From CAIOSQ01 sp044359885 (lineage in GTDB: Bacteria > Pseudomonadota > Alphaproteobacteria > CACIAM-22H2): a stretch of 5,218 nucleotides of DNA. Under the pieces are notes generated by a model. The model had not been told where the DNA came from and did not search any database. It saw nothing but the letters and a program-made list of their open reading frames with translations. The translations under genes were made by a program, and so were the position numbers. The stretch spans positions 1 to 5,218 of the forward strand of contig JBIKLI010000312.1 of the NCBI GenBank assembly GCA_044359885.1, in the 5' to 3' direction. Position 1 is the first letter of the stretch, and each line of letters starts with the position of its first letter. Positions 1-5,218 of the stretch are shown in pieces.

Positions 1-1
1 C

Positions 2-319
2 GATCCATCCGGGGCGATCGTCGCCCTGCGCGACGCGCCGACCGCCCGGGCGCTGGAGTTCCTCGACGACGACGCGGCCGAAATCGTCCATTTCCGGCGC
101 CAGCGACTGCGCGCGGACGAGGCGCTGGAGACGCTGCGGGCCTCGGACGACGAATTCATCCGCGTGCTCGACGACCTGATCGATCTGCTCGTGGCCAAGG
201 ACGTGATCCGGCTCGACGAGCTGCCTGCCGCCGTGCGCGAGAAGCTGTCGAGACGCGCCGCGCTGCGCGACCGCTATCGCGGCGCCCCGCTCCTGGATTT
301 CGACGACCGACTGGTCTGA
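2..319 (+). CDS. Small conserved acidic protein, 3' part (family often mislabelled 'tryptophan synthase subunit beta-like')
   Basis: An open frame enters from the left edge and stops at TGA 317-319, leaving 105 visible residues that begin DPSGAIVALRD. The core pattern is SDDEFIRVLDDLIDLLVAKD (residues about 48-67), then VIRLDELPAAVREKL, then an acidic tail DFDDRLV. From memory this matches a family of roughly 100-120-residue proteobacterial proteins that databases often call 'tryptophan synthase subunit beta like protein', although they have no PLP-enzyme fold and no known function. Members usually begin with a short M-Y-x-x-R-D-x-x-G-x-I segment, so only about five N-terminal codons are probably missing. 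The protein is soluble, rich in Asp, Glu, Leu and Arg, and likely helical; I see no signal peptide or membrane segment. It converges on the aldolase-type gene and is probably unrelated to the genes to its right. The reading frame is secure; the family call is moderate and the function unknown. Confidence 0.7.
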   Translation, partial: DPSGAIVALRDAPTARALEFLDDDAAEIVHFRRQRLRADEALETLRASDDEFIRVLDDLIDLLVAKDVIRLDELPAAVREKLSRRAALRDRYRGAPLLDFDDRLV

Positions 320-352
320 ACGCGGACGCGTTCCGGCCCCGCAGGTCCGCGT
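320..352. terminator. Hairpin between convergent genes, candidate bidirectional terminator
   Basis: The arms ACGCGGAC (320-327) and GTCCGCGT (345-352) are perfect reverse complements, giving an 8-bp GC-rich stem around a 17-base loop. The stem starts on the base after the stop codon at 317-319 and its last base is the first base of the opposing gene's stop codon (352-354), so it fills the whole convergent gap. No T-run follows on either strand, so it is not a canonical intrinsic terminator. In a genome this rich in GC an 8-bp stem can also arise by chance. Confidence 0.4.
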
Positions 353-1119
353 CAGGTCGCGTAGTCGCTCTCGCCGCGCCGGTCGAGCAGGCGCTTGAGC
401 GCGTCGAAATGGCGCTGCGCGGGGCTGCCGCCCTTGGGCGCGACCCCGCCGCCCTCCAGCCCGAAGGCGACCTGCTGGCGCAGCGTCGCGAGGACGTCCT
501 GGCGCACGCGCCGACGCTTCTGGCCCGTCATGTAGGCATAGACCTGGGTCTGGCAGGCGCGTTCCAGATAGTAGAGACGGTCATAGGCATCCGCGATCGT
601 GCGGCCGGTCACCATCACGCCATGGCTGGCCATGAACAGGATGGTCTTGCCGTCCCCGAGCAGCCCCGCCAGACGTTCGCCTTCCGCGGGCTCGTGGGCA
701 AGACCGGTGTAGTCCTCGTCGTAGCTGATCATCGGCGCCAGGATCGCGCTCATCTGTCCCATCGCCTCCAGCCGCTGGTCCTGTAGCATGGTGAGGGTGG
801 TGGCGAAGGGCATGTGGGTGTGCAGCAGGCAATGCGCGTCCAGCTTCAGACGATGGATCGGAGCATGGATGCACCACGCCGTCAGTTCGATCTCGCCGTC
901 GCCCTCGACGACCCGTCCGTCGTAGTCGCAGACCAGGAAGTCGCTCGCCTTCACTTCGGCCCAGTGCAGACCATAGGGGATGGCGAGGAAAAGCCCGGGC
1001 CGGCCGGGAACGTTGAGGGTGAAATGGTTGCAGATCCCCTCGTTGAGACCCTGCATCACCGCCATGCGATGCGCGGCCGCGAGATCCACCCGCGCCTGCC
1101 ATTCGAGATCCTTGGACAT
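352..1119 (-). CDS. Class II aldolase/adducin-family protein
   Basis: This encodes a 255-residue cytosolic protein, the usual length for the class II aldolase/adducin fold, whose members do metal-dependent aldol cleavage, epimerisation or decarboxylation of sugar phosphates and related hydroxy acids. The visible landmarks are GICNHFTLNVPG (28-39, substrate-loop region), LLHTHMPFATTL (98-109) with metal ligands His100 and His102, and MASHGVMVTG (163-172) with the third ligand His166. Where L-fuculose-phosphate aldolase has its catalytic Glu (S-S-E-W), this protein reads L-T-A-W, so Ala81 occupies that position; Glu76 and Glu78 lie just before it. The ATG at 1119 is chosen because GGAGG (complement of 1127-1131) sits seven bases upstream. 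Upstream in-frame starts (ATG 1143, TTG 1248) would add a low-complexity Arg/Ala extension and place this ribosome site inside the gene. It is divergent from the amidohydrolase gene. The family is secure; the substrate is unknown, and aldolase activity is not assured. Confidence 0.9.
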   Translation of the reverse strand: MSKDLEWQARVDLAAAHRMAVMQGLNEGICNHFTLNVPGRPGLFLAIPYGLHWAEVKASDFLVCDYDGRVVEGDGEIELTAWCIHAPIHRLKLDAHCLLHTHMPFATTLTMLQDQRLEAMGQMSAILAPMISYDEDYTGLAHEPAEGERLAGLLGDGKTILFMASHGVMVTGRTIADAYDRLYYLERACQTQVYAYMTGQKRRRVRQDVLATLRQQVAFGLEGGGVAPKGGSPAQRHFDALKRLLDRRGESDYAT

Positions 1120-1126
1120 CCTCGAT

Positions 1127-1131
1127 CCTCC
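1127..1131 (-). promoter_or_regulatory. Strong ribosome binding site of the aldolase-type gene
   Basis: The minus strand reads GGAGG, seven bases before the ATG at 1119. It is the best Shine-Dalgarno match in the window and decides the start in favour of MSKDLEW over longer in-frame alternatives. Confidence 0.8.
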
Positions 1132-1166
1132 ACGCGGCGGCATGTAGTGCGCCGCGACGAGGGCGC

Positions 1167-1195
1167 ATATTGTCGGCGCGGCCAGGCGCGCGCAA
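1167..1195 (-). promoter_or_regulatory. Tentative promoter for the aldolase-type gene
   Basis: On the minus strand TTGCGC (complement of 1190-1195) and CAATAT (complement of 1167-1172) are separated by 17 bases. CAATAT lies in the only AT-containing patch of this part of the spacer. Each hexamer matches the sigma-70 consensus at only three of six positions. Transcription would begin near 1160, giving a leader of about 40 bases with the ribosome site inside it. The spacing and location are right; the sequence match is weak. Confidence 0.25.
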
Positions 1196-1242
1196 CCCGG
1201 GACCGCCCGCGCCGCTTGCATGGCCGGACGCCGAAGGGGGCC

Positions 1243-1270
1243 TTTCAAACCACGCCCGATCGTCTAGGCT
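1243..1270 (+). promoter_or_regulatory. Tentative promoter for the amidohydrolase-transporter pair
   Basis: TTTCAA (1243-1248) and TAGGCT (1265-1270) are separated by 16 bases, in a locally less GC-rich stretch of the divergent spacer. Both match the sigma-70 hexamers at only three of six positions. A start near 1277 would leave a leader of about 33 bases containing the AGGGGG ribosome site. I see no clear operator, inverted repeat or riboswitch in the rest of the 1120-1309 spacer. Confidence 0.3.
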
Positions 1271-1294
1271 CGGATGACGCGCATGCAGCGCAAA

Positions 1295-1300
1295 AGGGGG
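1295..1300 (+). promoter_or_regulatory. Ribosome binding site of the amidohydrolase gene
   Basis: AGGGGG lies nine bases before the ATG at 1310. It supports that ATG over the in-frame ATG codons at 1274 and 1283, which would add a 9-12-residue basic extension absent from this family's usual M-Y-D-L-x-L-K-G-G opening. Confidence 0.6.
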
Positions 1301-1309
1301 ATTGCGACC

Positions 1310-2437
1310 ATGTATGATCTGGTTCTGAAGGGTGGCCGGGTGATCGATCCGGCGCAGGGCATCGACCGCGTGTCGGATGTCGGCTTCGCCGATGGACGCG
1401 TGGCGGCGTTCGGCGACGGCCTCGCGGGCGCCGACACCCGCGACGTGTCGGGCAAGATCGTCACGCCGGGCCTGATCGACCTGCATACCCATGTCTATTG
1501 GGGCGGCACTTCGCTGGGCGTCGCCGCCGAACCGCTGGCGCGCAGCGGCGCGGTCACCACCTTCGTCGACGCGGGCAGCGCCGGCCCCGGAAACTTCCCC
1601 GGCTTCCGTGCGCATGTGATCGAGCCGTCGCCGGTCAGGATCCTGCCCTATCTCAATCTTTCATATCCCGGCATCTTCGCCTTCTCGCGCACCGTGATGG
1701 TCGGCGAGAGCGAGGATCTGCGCCTGCTCGACACGCGCGAATGCGTGCGCGTGGCGCAGGAACATCGCGACCTCGTGCTCGGCATCAAGGTGCGCGTGGG
1801 CCGCGGCACCAGCAACGAGACGGGGATCATGCCGCTGGAGATGGCGATCGAGGTCGCCGAGGAACTGGGCATGCCGGTGATGGCGCATCTCGACTTTCCA
1901 CCGCCCGCGCGGCGCGACGTGCTCGACCTGCTGCGGCCCGGCGACGTGCTCACGCATTGCTTCCGTCCCTTCCCAAACGCCCCCTCGACAGCCGACGGCC
2001 GCGTGCGCGACGAGGTCCTGGCCGCGCGCGCCAAGGGCGTGATCTTCGACATCGGCCACGGCGCCGGATCCTTCGGCTTCAAGACCGCGCGCGCCATGCT
2101 GGCGCACGGTTTCCTGCCGGACGTCATTTCGTCCGACGTCCACATCCTGTCGATCGACGGCCCCGCGTTCGACCTGCTGACGACGATGTCGAAATTCCTC
2201 TGCCTCGGCGTCGACCTGCCCACGGTCGTCAGGCTCGCGACCGTCAACGCGGCCAAGGCGATCGGCCGGGCGGAACTCGGCACCCTGGCGCCCGGTGCCG
2301 CCGGCGACGCGTCGATCCTGGAGATGCGCAGCGGGCGCTACGAATTCCTCGACGCGATCGGCGAAAAGGTCGAGGGCACCGAGCGCCTCGCGGCATCCGG
2401 GGTCGTGCTCGGCGGCAAGTGGTGGCATCCCGCCTGA
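1310..2437 (+). CDS. Amidohydrolase/deacetylase-family metallohydrolase (COG3964 type)
   Basis: This 375-residue enzyme belongs to the amidohydrolase superfamily, a TIM-barrel hydrolase with a small beta-sandwich built from both termini (MYDLVLKGGRVIDP at the start, GTLAPGAAGDASIL at 325-337). The binuclear metal site looks complete: His59 and His61 in GLIDLHTHVYWG, Lys160 in LGIKVRV as the likely carboxylated bridging lysine, His193 in MAHLDF, His216 in LTHCF and the catalytic Asp276 in SSDVH. The W-G-G-T-S after HTH, the V-G-R-G-T-S-N after the lysine, and FDIGHGAGSFGF (246-257) fit the COG3964 group. From memory, members Atu3266 and EF0837 deacetylate acetyl-(R)-mandelate and related N-acyl or O-acyl compounds; their natural substrates are not settled. 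Dihydroorotase-like annotation is the common mistake for this family. The transporter gene follows after 26 bases in the same direction, so a two-gene operon that moves and hydrolyses one compound is plausible. Family and active site are secure; the substrate is unknown. Confidence 0.93.
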   Translation: MYDLVLKGGRVIDPAQGIDRVSDVGFADGRVAAFGDGLAGADTRDVSGKIVTPGLIDLHTHVYWGGTSLGVAAEPLARSGAVTTFVDAGSAGPGNFPGFRAHVIEPSPVRILPYLNLSYPGIFAFSRTVMVGESEDLRLLDTRECVRVAQEHRDLVLGIKVRVGRGTSNETGIMPLEMAIEVAEELGMPVMAHLDFPPPARRDVLDLLRPGDVLTHCFRPFPNAPSTADGRVRDEVLAARAKGVIFDIGHGAGSFGFKTARAMLAHGFLPDVISSDVHILSIDGPAFDLLTTMSKFLCLGVDLPTVVRLATVNAAKAIGRAELGTLAPGAAGDASILEMRSGRYEFLDAIGEKVEGTERLAASGVVLGGKWWHPA

Positions 2438-2463
2438 TCCGTGATCCGCAGGGCGTATCCGCC

Positions 2464-3345
2464 ATGAGCCGCGACGCCGAGGCGCGCGGCTTCGCGTGGG
2501 GCTTGCTGGGCGTCGCCGTCTTCGGCCTGACGCTGCCCTTCACGCGCCTGGCGGTGGCCGAGCTCGACCCGCTGTTCGTCGCGCTGGGGCGCGCCGTGCT
2601 CGCGGCCCTGCCGGCCGGTCTCGTCATCGCCGCGATGCGCACGCCGTTTCCCCCGGCCGGGCTGCGCGGCCGGCTGTTCCTCGCCGCCCTGGGCGTGGTC
2701 GTCGGCTTTCCGGTCGCCGCCACCTTCGCCATGACGACGGCGCCGGCGAGCCATGGCGCCGTGGTGCTCGGCCTGCTGCCGCTCGCGACCGCGCTGGCCG
2801 GGACGCTGCGCGGCGGCGAACGTCCCTCGCCCGCCTTCTGGGCCTGGGCCGCCGCGGGCAGCGCCGTCGTCGTCGCCTTCGCGCTGCGGGCGGGCGGCGG
2901 CGGCCTGTCGCCGGCGGATGCATGGCTCGCGCTGGCCGTGGTCTTCGCCGCCGTCGGTTACGCCGAGGGCGCCGTGGTGTCGCGCAGCATCGGCGGCTGG
3001 CAGACGATCTCCTGGATCCTCGTGCTCTCGGCGCCGGCGCTGCTGCCGGTGGTCGTCTGGCTCGGCGCGACGACGGGGATCTCGCGCGCCGGCGCGTCCG
3101 CTTGGATCGGCTTCGCCTATGTCGGGCTGGGCTCGATGTTCCTCGGTTTCTTCGCCTGGTATCGCGGTCTCGCGCTCGGCGGGACGGCGCGGGTCGGTCA
3201 GACGCAGCTGCTGCAGGGTTTCTTCACGCTCGCCGGCGGCTGGGCGGTCGCAGGCGAAGCCTTCGAGCCCGAGAGCCTCGTCTTCCTGGCCGCAGTGGTG
3301 GCGATCGTGGCGCTGGGGCGCCGCGCCGCCGTTCAGGTACGCTGA
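2464..3345 (+). CDS. DMT-superfamily (EamA domain) transporter, first copy
   Basis: A 293-residue inner-membrane protein with about ten predicted helices, at roughly 10-28, 37-58, 70-90, 95-114, 124-142, 152-172, 180-202, 212-231, 240-264 and 270-288. This is the two-repeat architecture of drug/metabolite transporters. Family landmarks are the first-helix end FGLTLPFTRLAV, the repeat-1 signature M-T-T-A-P-A-S-H-G-A-V (90-100), and in repeat 2 FFAWYRGLALGGTARVGQTQ (229-248) followed by LQGFFTLAGGW and the E-x-F-E before the last helix. Such proteins usually exchange or export small metabolites, but the substrate cannot be read from sequence. The ATG at 2464 is preceded by a modest AGGG at 2450-2453, ten bases away. 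It follows the amidohydrolase gene by 26 bases and is likely cotranscribed. Its 3' end overlaps the second transporter by 13 bases. The two transporters belong to different DMT subgroups, so they are not a recent duplication. Confidence 0.88.
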   Translation: MSRDAEARGFAWGLLGVAVFGLTLPFTRLAVAELDPLFVALGRAVLAALPAGLVIAAMRTPFPPAGLRGRLFLAALGVVVGFPVAATFAMTTAPASHGAVVLGLLPLATALAGTLRGGERPSPAFWAWAAAGSAVVVAFALRAGGGGLSPADAWLALAVVFAAVGYAEGAVVSRSIGGWQTISWILVLSAPALLPVVVWLGATTGISRAGASAWIGFAYVGLGSMFLGFFAWYRGLALGGTARVGQTQLLQGFFTLAGGWAVAGEAFEPESLVFLAAVVAIVALGRRAAVQVR

Positions 3346-4193
3346 CGCATCGGCGCAAGATTGAGGGCGAGCCCGGCCAGGATCGCCGCCGCCGCGCCCA
3401 GCCGCCATACCCCCGGCCGCTCGCCCAGCAGCAGCGCCGACAGCGCGAGGGCGCCGACCGGGACCGCGAGCATGAAGGGCGCGACGCGATAGGCCTCGTA
3501 GCGCGCGAACAGCCGCGCCCAGATCGCGTAGGCGACCAGGCCGGACATGATGCCCGAATAGGCGATGGCGGCGATCAGCCCGGCTCCCGGACCGGCGAGC
3601 ACGGTCAGCAGCGGCGCCACCCCCTCGACGCCGACCGACAGGGCGAGCAGGACCGGCGCGGCGATCGCCGACAGCCAGGCGGCGACCGCGAGCGGATCGG
3701 CACCGCCGATACGCCGCAGCACGAGATTCCCGGCGCCGCCCGCCAGCGCGCCCGCCAGAACCGCGGCGATCGCGGCCGGAGGCATCGGGGCGCCGCGCTC
3801 CAGCATCAGCAGCAGCAGCCCGCACAGCGCGCAGCCGAAACCCGCCAGCCGGCGCGGCGCCAGCGCCTCGCCCATCAATCCCCAGGCGAGCGCCAGCGTG
3901 AAGAAGCTCTGCGTATGCGCCAGCAGCGCCGCCATGCCGGGGGTGACGCCCGTCGCCATGCCGACGAAGATGCCGACATGCTGGCCGACGCCGATCAGCA
4001 GGCCGAGCGCCAGCAGCGCCCGCCACGAGATGTCGGGCCGCGCCAGGAAGGGCAGCGCCAGCCCGGCGAGGCAGAAGCGCAGCGCGGCGAACAGGATCGG
4101 CGGACAATCCCGCAGCCCCGCTTCGGTCGCGATGAACGCCCCGGACCAGATGCAGGCCGCGAAGGCCGCCAGAAGCGCGTCGCCCGGGCGCAT
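3333..4193 (-). CDS. DMT transporter resembling the EamA O-acetylserine/cysteine exporter
   Basis: A 286-residue, roughly ten-helix inner-membrane protein. Its sequence follows E. coli EamA closely as I recall it: start M-x-x-x-D-x-x-L-A, PPILFAALRFCLAG (31-44), the A-R-P-D-I-S-W loop, H-T-Q-S-F-F-T-L (93-100), then G-N-L-V-L-R-R-I-G (155-163), and a C-terminal signature AIWARLFARYEAYRVAPFML (223-242) before L-L-L-G-E-R-P. EamA exports O-acetylserine and cysteine-pathway metabolites; applying that substrate here is an inference and the neighbouring amidase suggests something else could move. The ATG at 4193 is chosen because it reproduces the family N-terminus. An in-frame GTG at 4211 would add six residues, and neither start has a good ribosome site. 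The amidase gene ends 40 bases upstream in the same direction, so translation may depend on transcription from that gene. Its last 13 bases, including the stop, lie within the opposing transporter gene. Confidence 0.88.
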   Translation of the reverse strand: MRPGDALLAAFAACIWSGAFIATEAGLRDCPPILFAALRFCLAGLALPFLARPDISWRALLALGLLIGVGQHVGIFVGMATGVTPGMAALLAHTQSFFTLALAWGLMGEALAPRRLAGFGCALCGLLLLMLERGAPMPPAAIAAVLAGALAGGAGNLVLRRIGGADPLAVAAWLSAIAAPVLLALSVGVEGVAPLLTVLAGPGAGLIAAIAYSGIMSGLVAYAIWARLFARYEAYRVAPFMLAVPVGALALSALLLGERPGVWRLGAAAAILAGLALNLAPMRQRT

Positions 4194-4233
4194 CCCGACC
4201 ACGGCGCTCACGCGGCGCCGCGACGACGCGCGC

Positions 4234-5218
4234 TCACGCGGGCCTTGTGGCGGCGATGCCCAGCCGGTGCGCGGCCCAGCGGGTGATGGCGAGCAGTCGC
4301 TCGTCGGCGCCGAAGCGCCCGACGAGCTGCACGCCCAGCGGCAGGCCGTCCGCCCCCGTCGCGTAGGGCGACGTCGTGCAGGGAACGCGCAGCAGCGACC
4401 AGAACCCGCTGAAGATCGCATCGCCGGTCCAGGCGAGCCCACGCGGCGCGGTGCCGGGCGCCGCCGGCACGATGAAGACGTCGTCGTCGCCGAACTCGTC
4501 CTCCAGCAGCGTGCGGGCACGGTCCGCGAATTTCAGCGACTCCGCGTAGCGCCGTTCGTTGCGCTGGCCGACGGCGATGAAACCGCGGAGATGCGCGCTC
4601 AGCTTGCCCGGCGTCTCGCGCAGATAGCGCGCGAAGGCACGGCTGGCCTCGACCGAGATCATCACGCGATGGGCCTCGCGCGCCTCGGCGAACCATGCCG
4701 GAAGCCGGCGGCGGACGACCTTGCCGCCGGCGCGCGCCACCTCGCGCGCGAAGGCGTCGCAGGCGCGGCGCATCTCGACGGTGGCGGCGCCGTCGAAGGG
4801 CGTCGCCAGCCTGACGAATCGCGGCACCGGCGGCGGCGGCGCGCGGCGATGCCCGGTCAGCAGCACGGGCGCCAGCACCTCGAGATCCTCGGCCACCCGC
4901 GCGAACCAGCCGACCGTGTCCAGCGACCGGCCGAGTTCGTGAACGCCGTGGGTCTCGGTGCGGCCCCAGGAGGATTTGAAGGCGAAGACCCCGCAGAAGG
5001 ATCCCGGGCGGATCACCGAGCCGCCCGTCTGCGTGCCCAGCGCCAGCGGCACGAAGCCGGCCGCCACCGCCGCCGCCGATCCGCTCGACGACCCGCCGGG
5101 CGTATGGCGCAGGCCGTGCGGATTTCGCGTCGCCGCCGGATGCATGTTGGCGAATTCCGTCGTCGCGCATTTGCCGATGAGAACGGCGCCGGCGTCGCGC
5201 AGGCGGTACACCGCCTGC
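4234..5218 (-). CDS. Amidase-signature family hydrolase, 5' end outside the window
   Basis: The frame runs in from the right edge and stops at TGA (complement of 4234-4236); 327 residues are visible. The first part, YRLRDAGAVLIGKCATTEFA, is the usual stretch after the family's catalytic-lysine segment, so about 100 or more N-terminal residues, including that lysine, lie beyond the window. The amidase signature follows: TPGGSSSGSAAAVAAG, then PLALGTQTGGSVIRPGSFCG. By alignment the cis-serine is the first Ser after G-G (codon 5089-5091) and the nucleophile is the Ser of G-G-S-V (codon 5017-5019), 24 residues apart as in known members. The C-terminal region has VPAAPGTAPRGL and DGLPLGVQLVGRFG, both typical. 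The fold hydrolyses amide or ester bonds via Ser-cisSer-Lys. GatA is less likely because the neighbourhood has no GatB or GatC, but the missing part prevents a finer call. GTG 5211 is in frame but internal to conserved sequence, so it is not the start. The EamA-like gene lies 40 bases downstream. Confidence 0.9.
   Translation of the reverse strand, partial: QAVYRLRDAGAVLIGKCATTEFANMHPAATRNPHGLRHTPGGSSSGSAAAVAAGFVPLALGTQTGGSVIRPGSFCGVFAFKSSWGRTETHGVHELGRSLDTVGWFARVAEDLEVLAPVLLTGHRRAPPPPVPRFVRLATPFDGAATVEMRRACDAFAREVARAGGKVVRRRLPAWFAEAREAHRVMISVEASRAFARYLRETPGKLSAHLRGFIAVGQRNERRYAESLKFADRARTLLEDEFGDDDVFIVPAAPGTAPRGLAWTGDAIFSGFWSLLRVPCTTSPYATGADGLPLGVQLVGRFGADERLLAITRWAAHRLGIAATRPA

Noticed and set aside
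1120..1248. N-terminal extension of the aldolase-type protein to ATG 1143 or TTG 1248, perhaps as a targeting peptide.
   Set aside because: The extra residues are not a convincing signal peptide, and the strong GGAGG seven bases before ATG 1119 fixes the start there.
1274..1309. Earlier start of the amidohydrolase at ATG 1274.
   Set aside because: The added residues are outside the family's normal N-terminus, and AGGGGG sits at a proper distance from ATG 1310.
581..1615. A 344-codon open frame on - overlapping the aldolase-type gene, the spacer and the amidohydrolase start.
   Set aside because: It crosses the divergent promoter region and shows no family signature, whereas the overlapping genes have full catalytic motifs.
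2435..2448. Tandem TGATCCG repeat just after the amidohydrolase stop.
   Set aside because: Two copies of a 7-base unit, one including the stop codon, are too short to call a functional repeat.
2338..4107. A 589-codon open frame on - spanning the two transporters.
   Set aside because: Low-complexity Arg/Ala/Gly/Asp composition. It is antisense to one true gene and out of frame with the other; no recognisable motif.
2496..4286. A 596-codon open frame on + crossing both transporter genes.
   Set aside because: The translation is dominated by Arg, Ala, Gly, Gln and Asp with no domain pattern. It is out of frame with two clear membrane-protein genes, so it is a GC-bias artefact.
4234..5211. Complete amidase gene starting at GTG 5211.
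   Set aside because: The sequence before and after this codon continues the conserved amidase segment, and the family's catalytic lysine would be missing. The gene must continue past the right edge.
1..5218. tRNA, rRNA, CRISPR array, insertion sequence or attachment site.
   Set aside because: I scanned both strands and saw no cloverleaf, regularly spaced repeats, transposase motif or terminal inverted repeats; nearly all the sequence is explained by the six genes.

Overview
The window is very GC-rich, gene-dense DNA with short intergenic gaps. Codon usage is strongly GC-biased, and open frames on the opposite strand shadow almost every gene. Together with the gene families present, this fits a high-GC alphaproteobacterium, perhaps of the Rhodospirillales type; that placement is an inference. 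I see no mobile element, CRISPR array, RNA gene or phage gene.

Layout from left to right: (1) the C-terminal, nearly complete part of a small conserved acidic protein on + (to 319). (2) A 32-base gap that is almost entirely one perfect 8-bp stem hairpin. (3) A class II aldolase/adducin-family protein on - (352-1119). (4) A 190-base divergent spacer that should carry promoters in both directions. (5) A COG3964-type amidohydrolase/deacetylase on + (1310-2437), followed after 26 bases by a DMT/EamA-family membrane transporter on + (2464-3345). (6) A second, different DMT transporter on - (3333-4193), close to the E. coli EamA O-acetylserine/cysteine exporter type. It meets the first transporter tail to tail with a 13-base overlap. 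(7) An amidase-signature hydrolase on - (4234 to beyond 5218), upstream of the second transporter and probably cotranscribed with it.

Taken together, genes 3 to 7 look like a small-molecule metabolism neighbourhood: two different hydrolases acting on amide or ester bonds, each paired with a ten-helix metabolite transporter, plus an aldolase-fold enzyme divergent from the first pair. No transcriptional regulator, kinase or known pathway marker lies in the window, so the substrate cannot be named. The points most worth a second look are the aldolase-fold protein, which keeps its three metal-binding histidines but has alanine where the catalytic glutamate of fuculose-phosphate aldolase would be, and the mirrored hydrolase-transporter pairs. 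I did not find convincing evidence of a wholly new kind of system.
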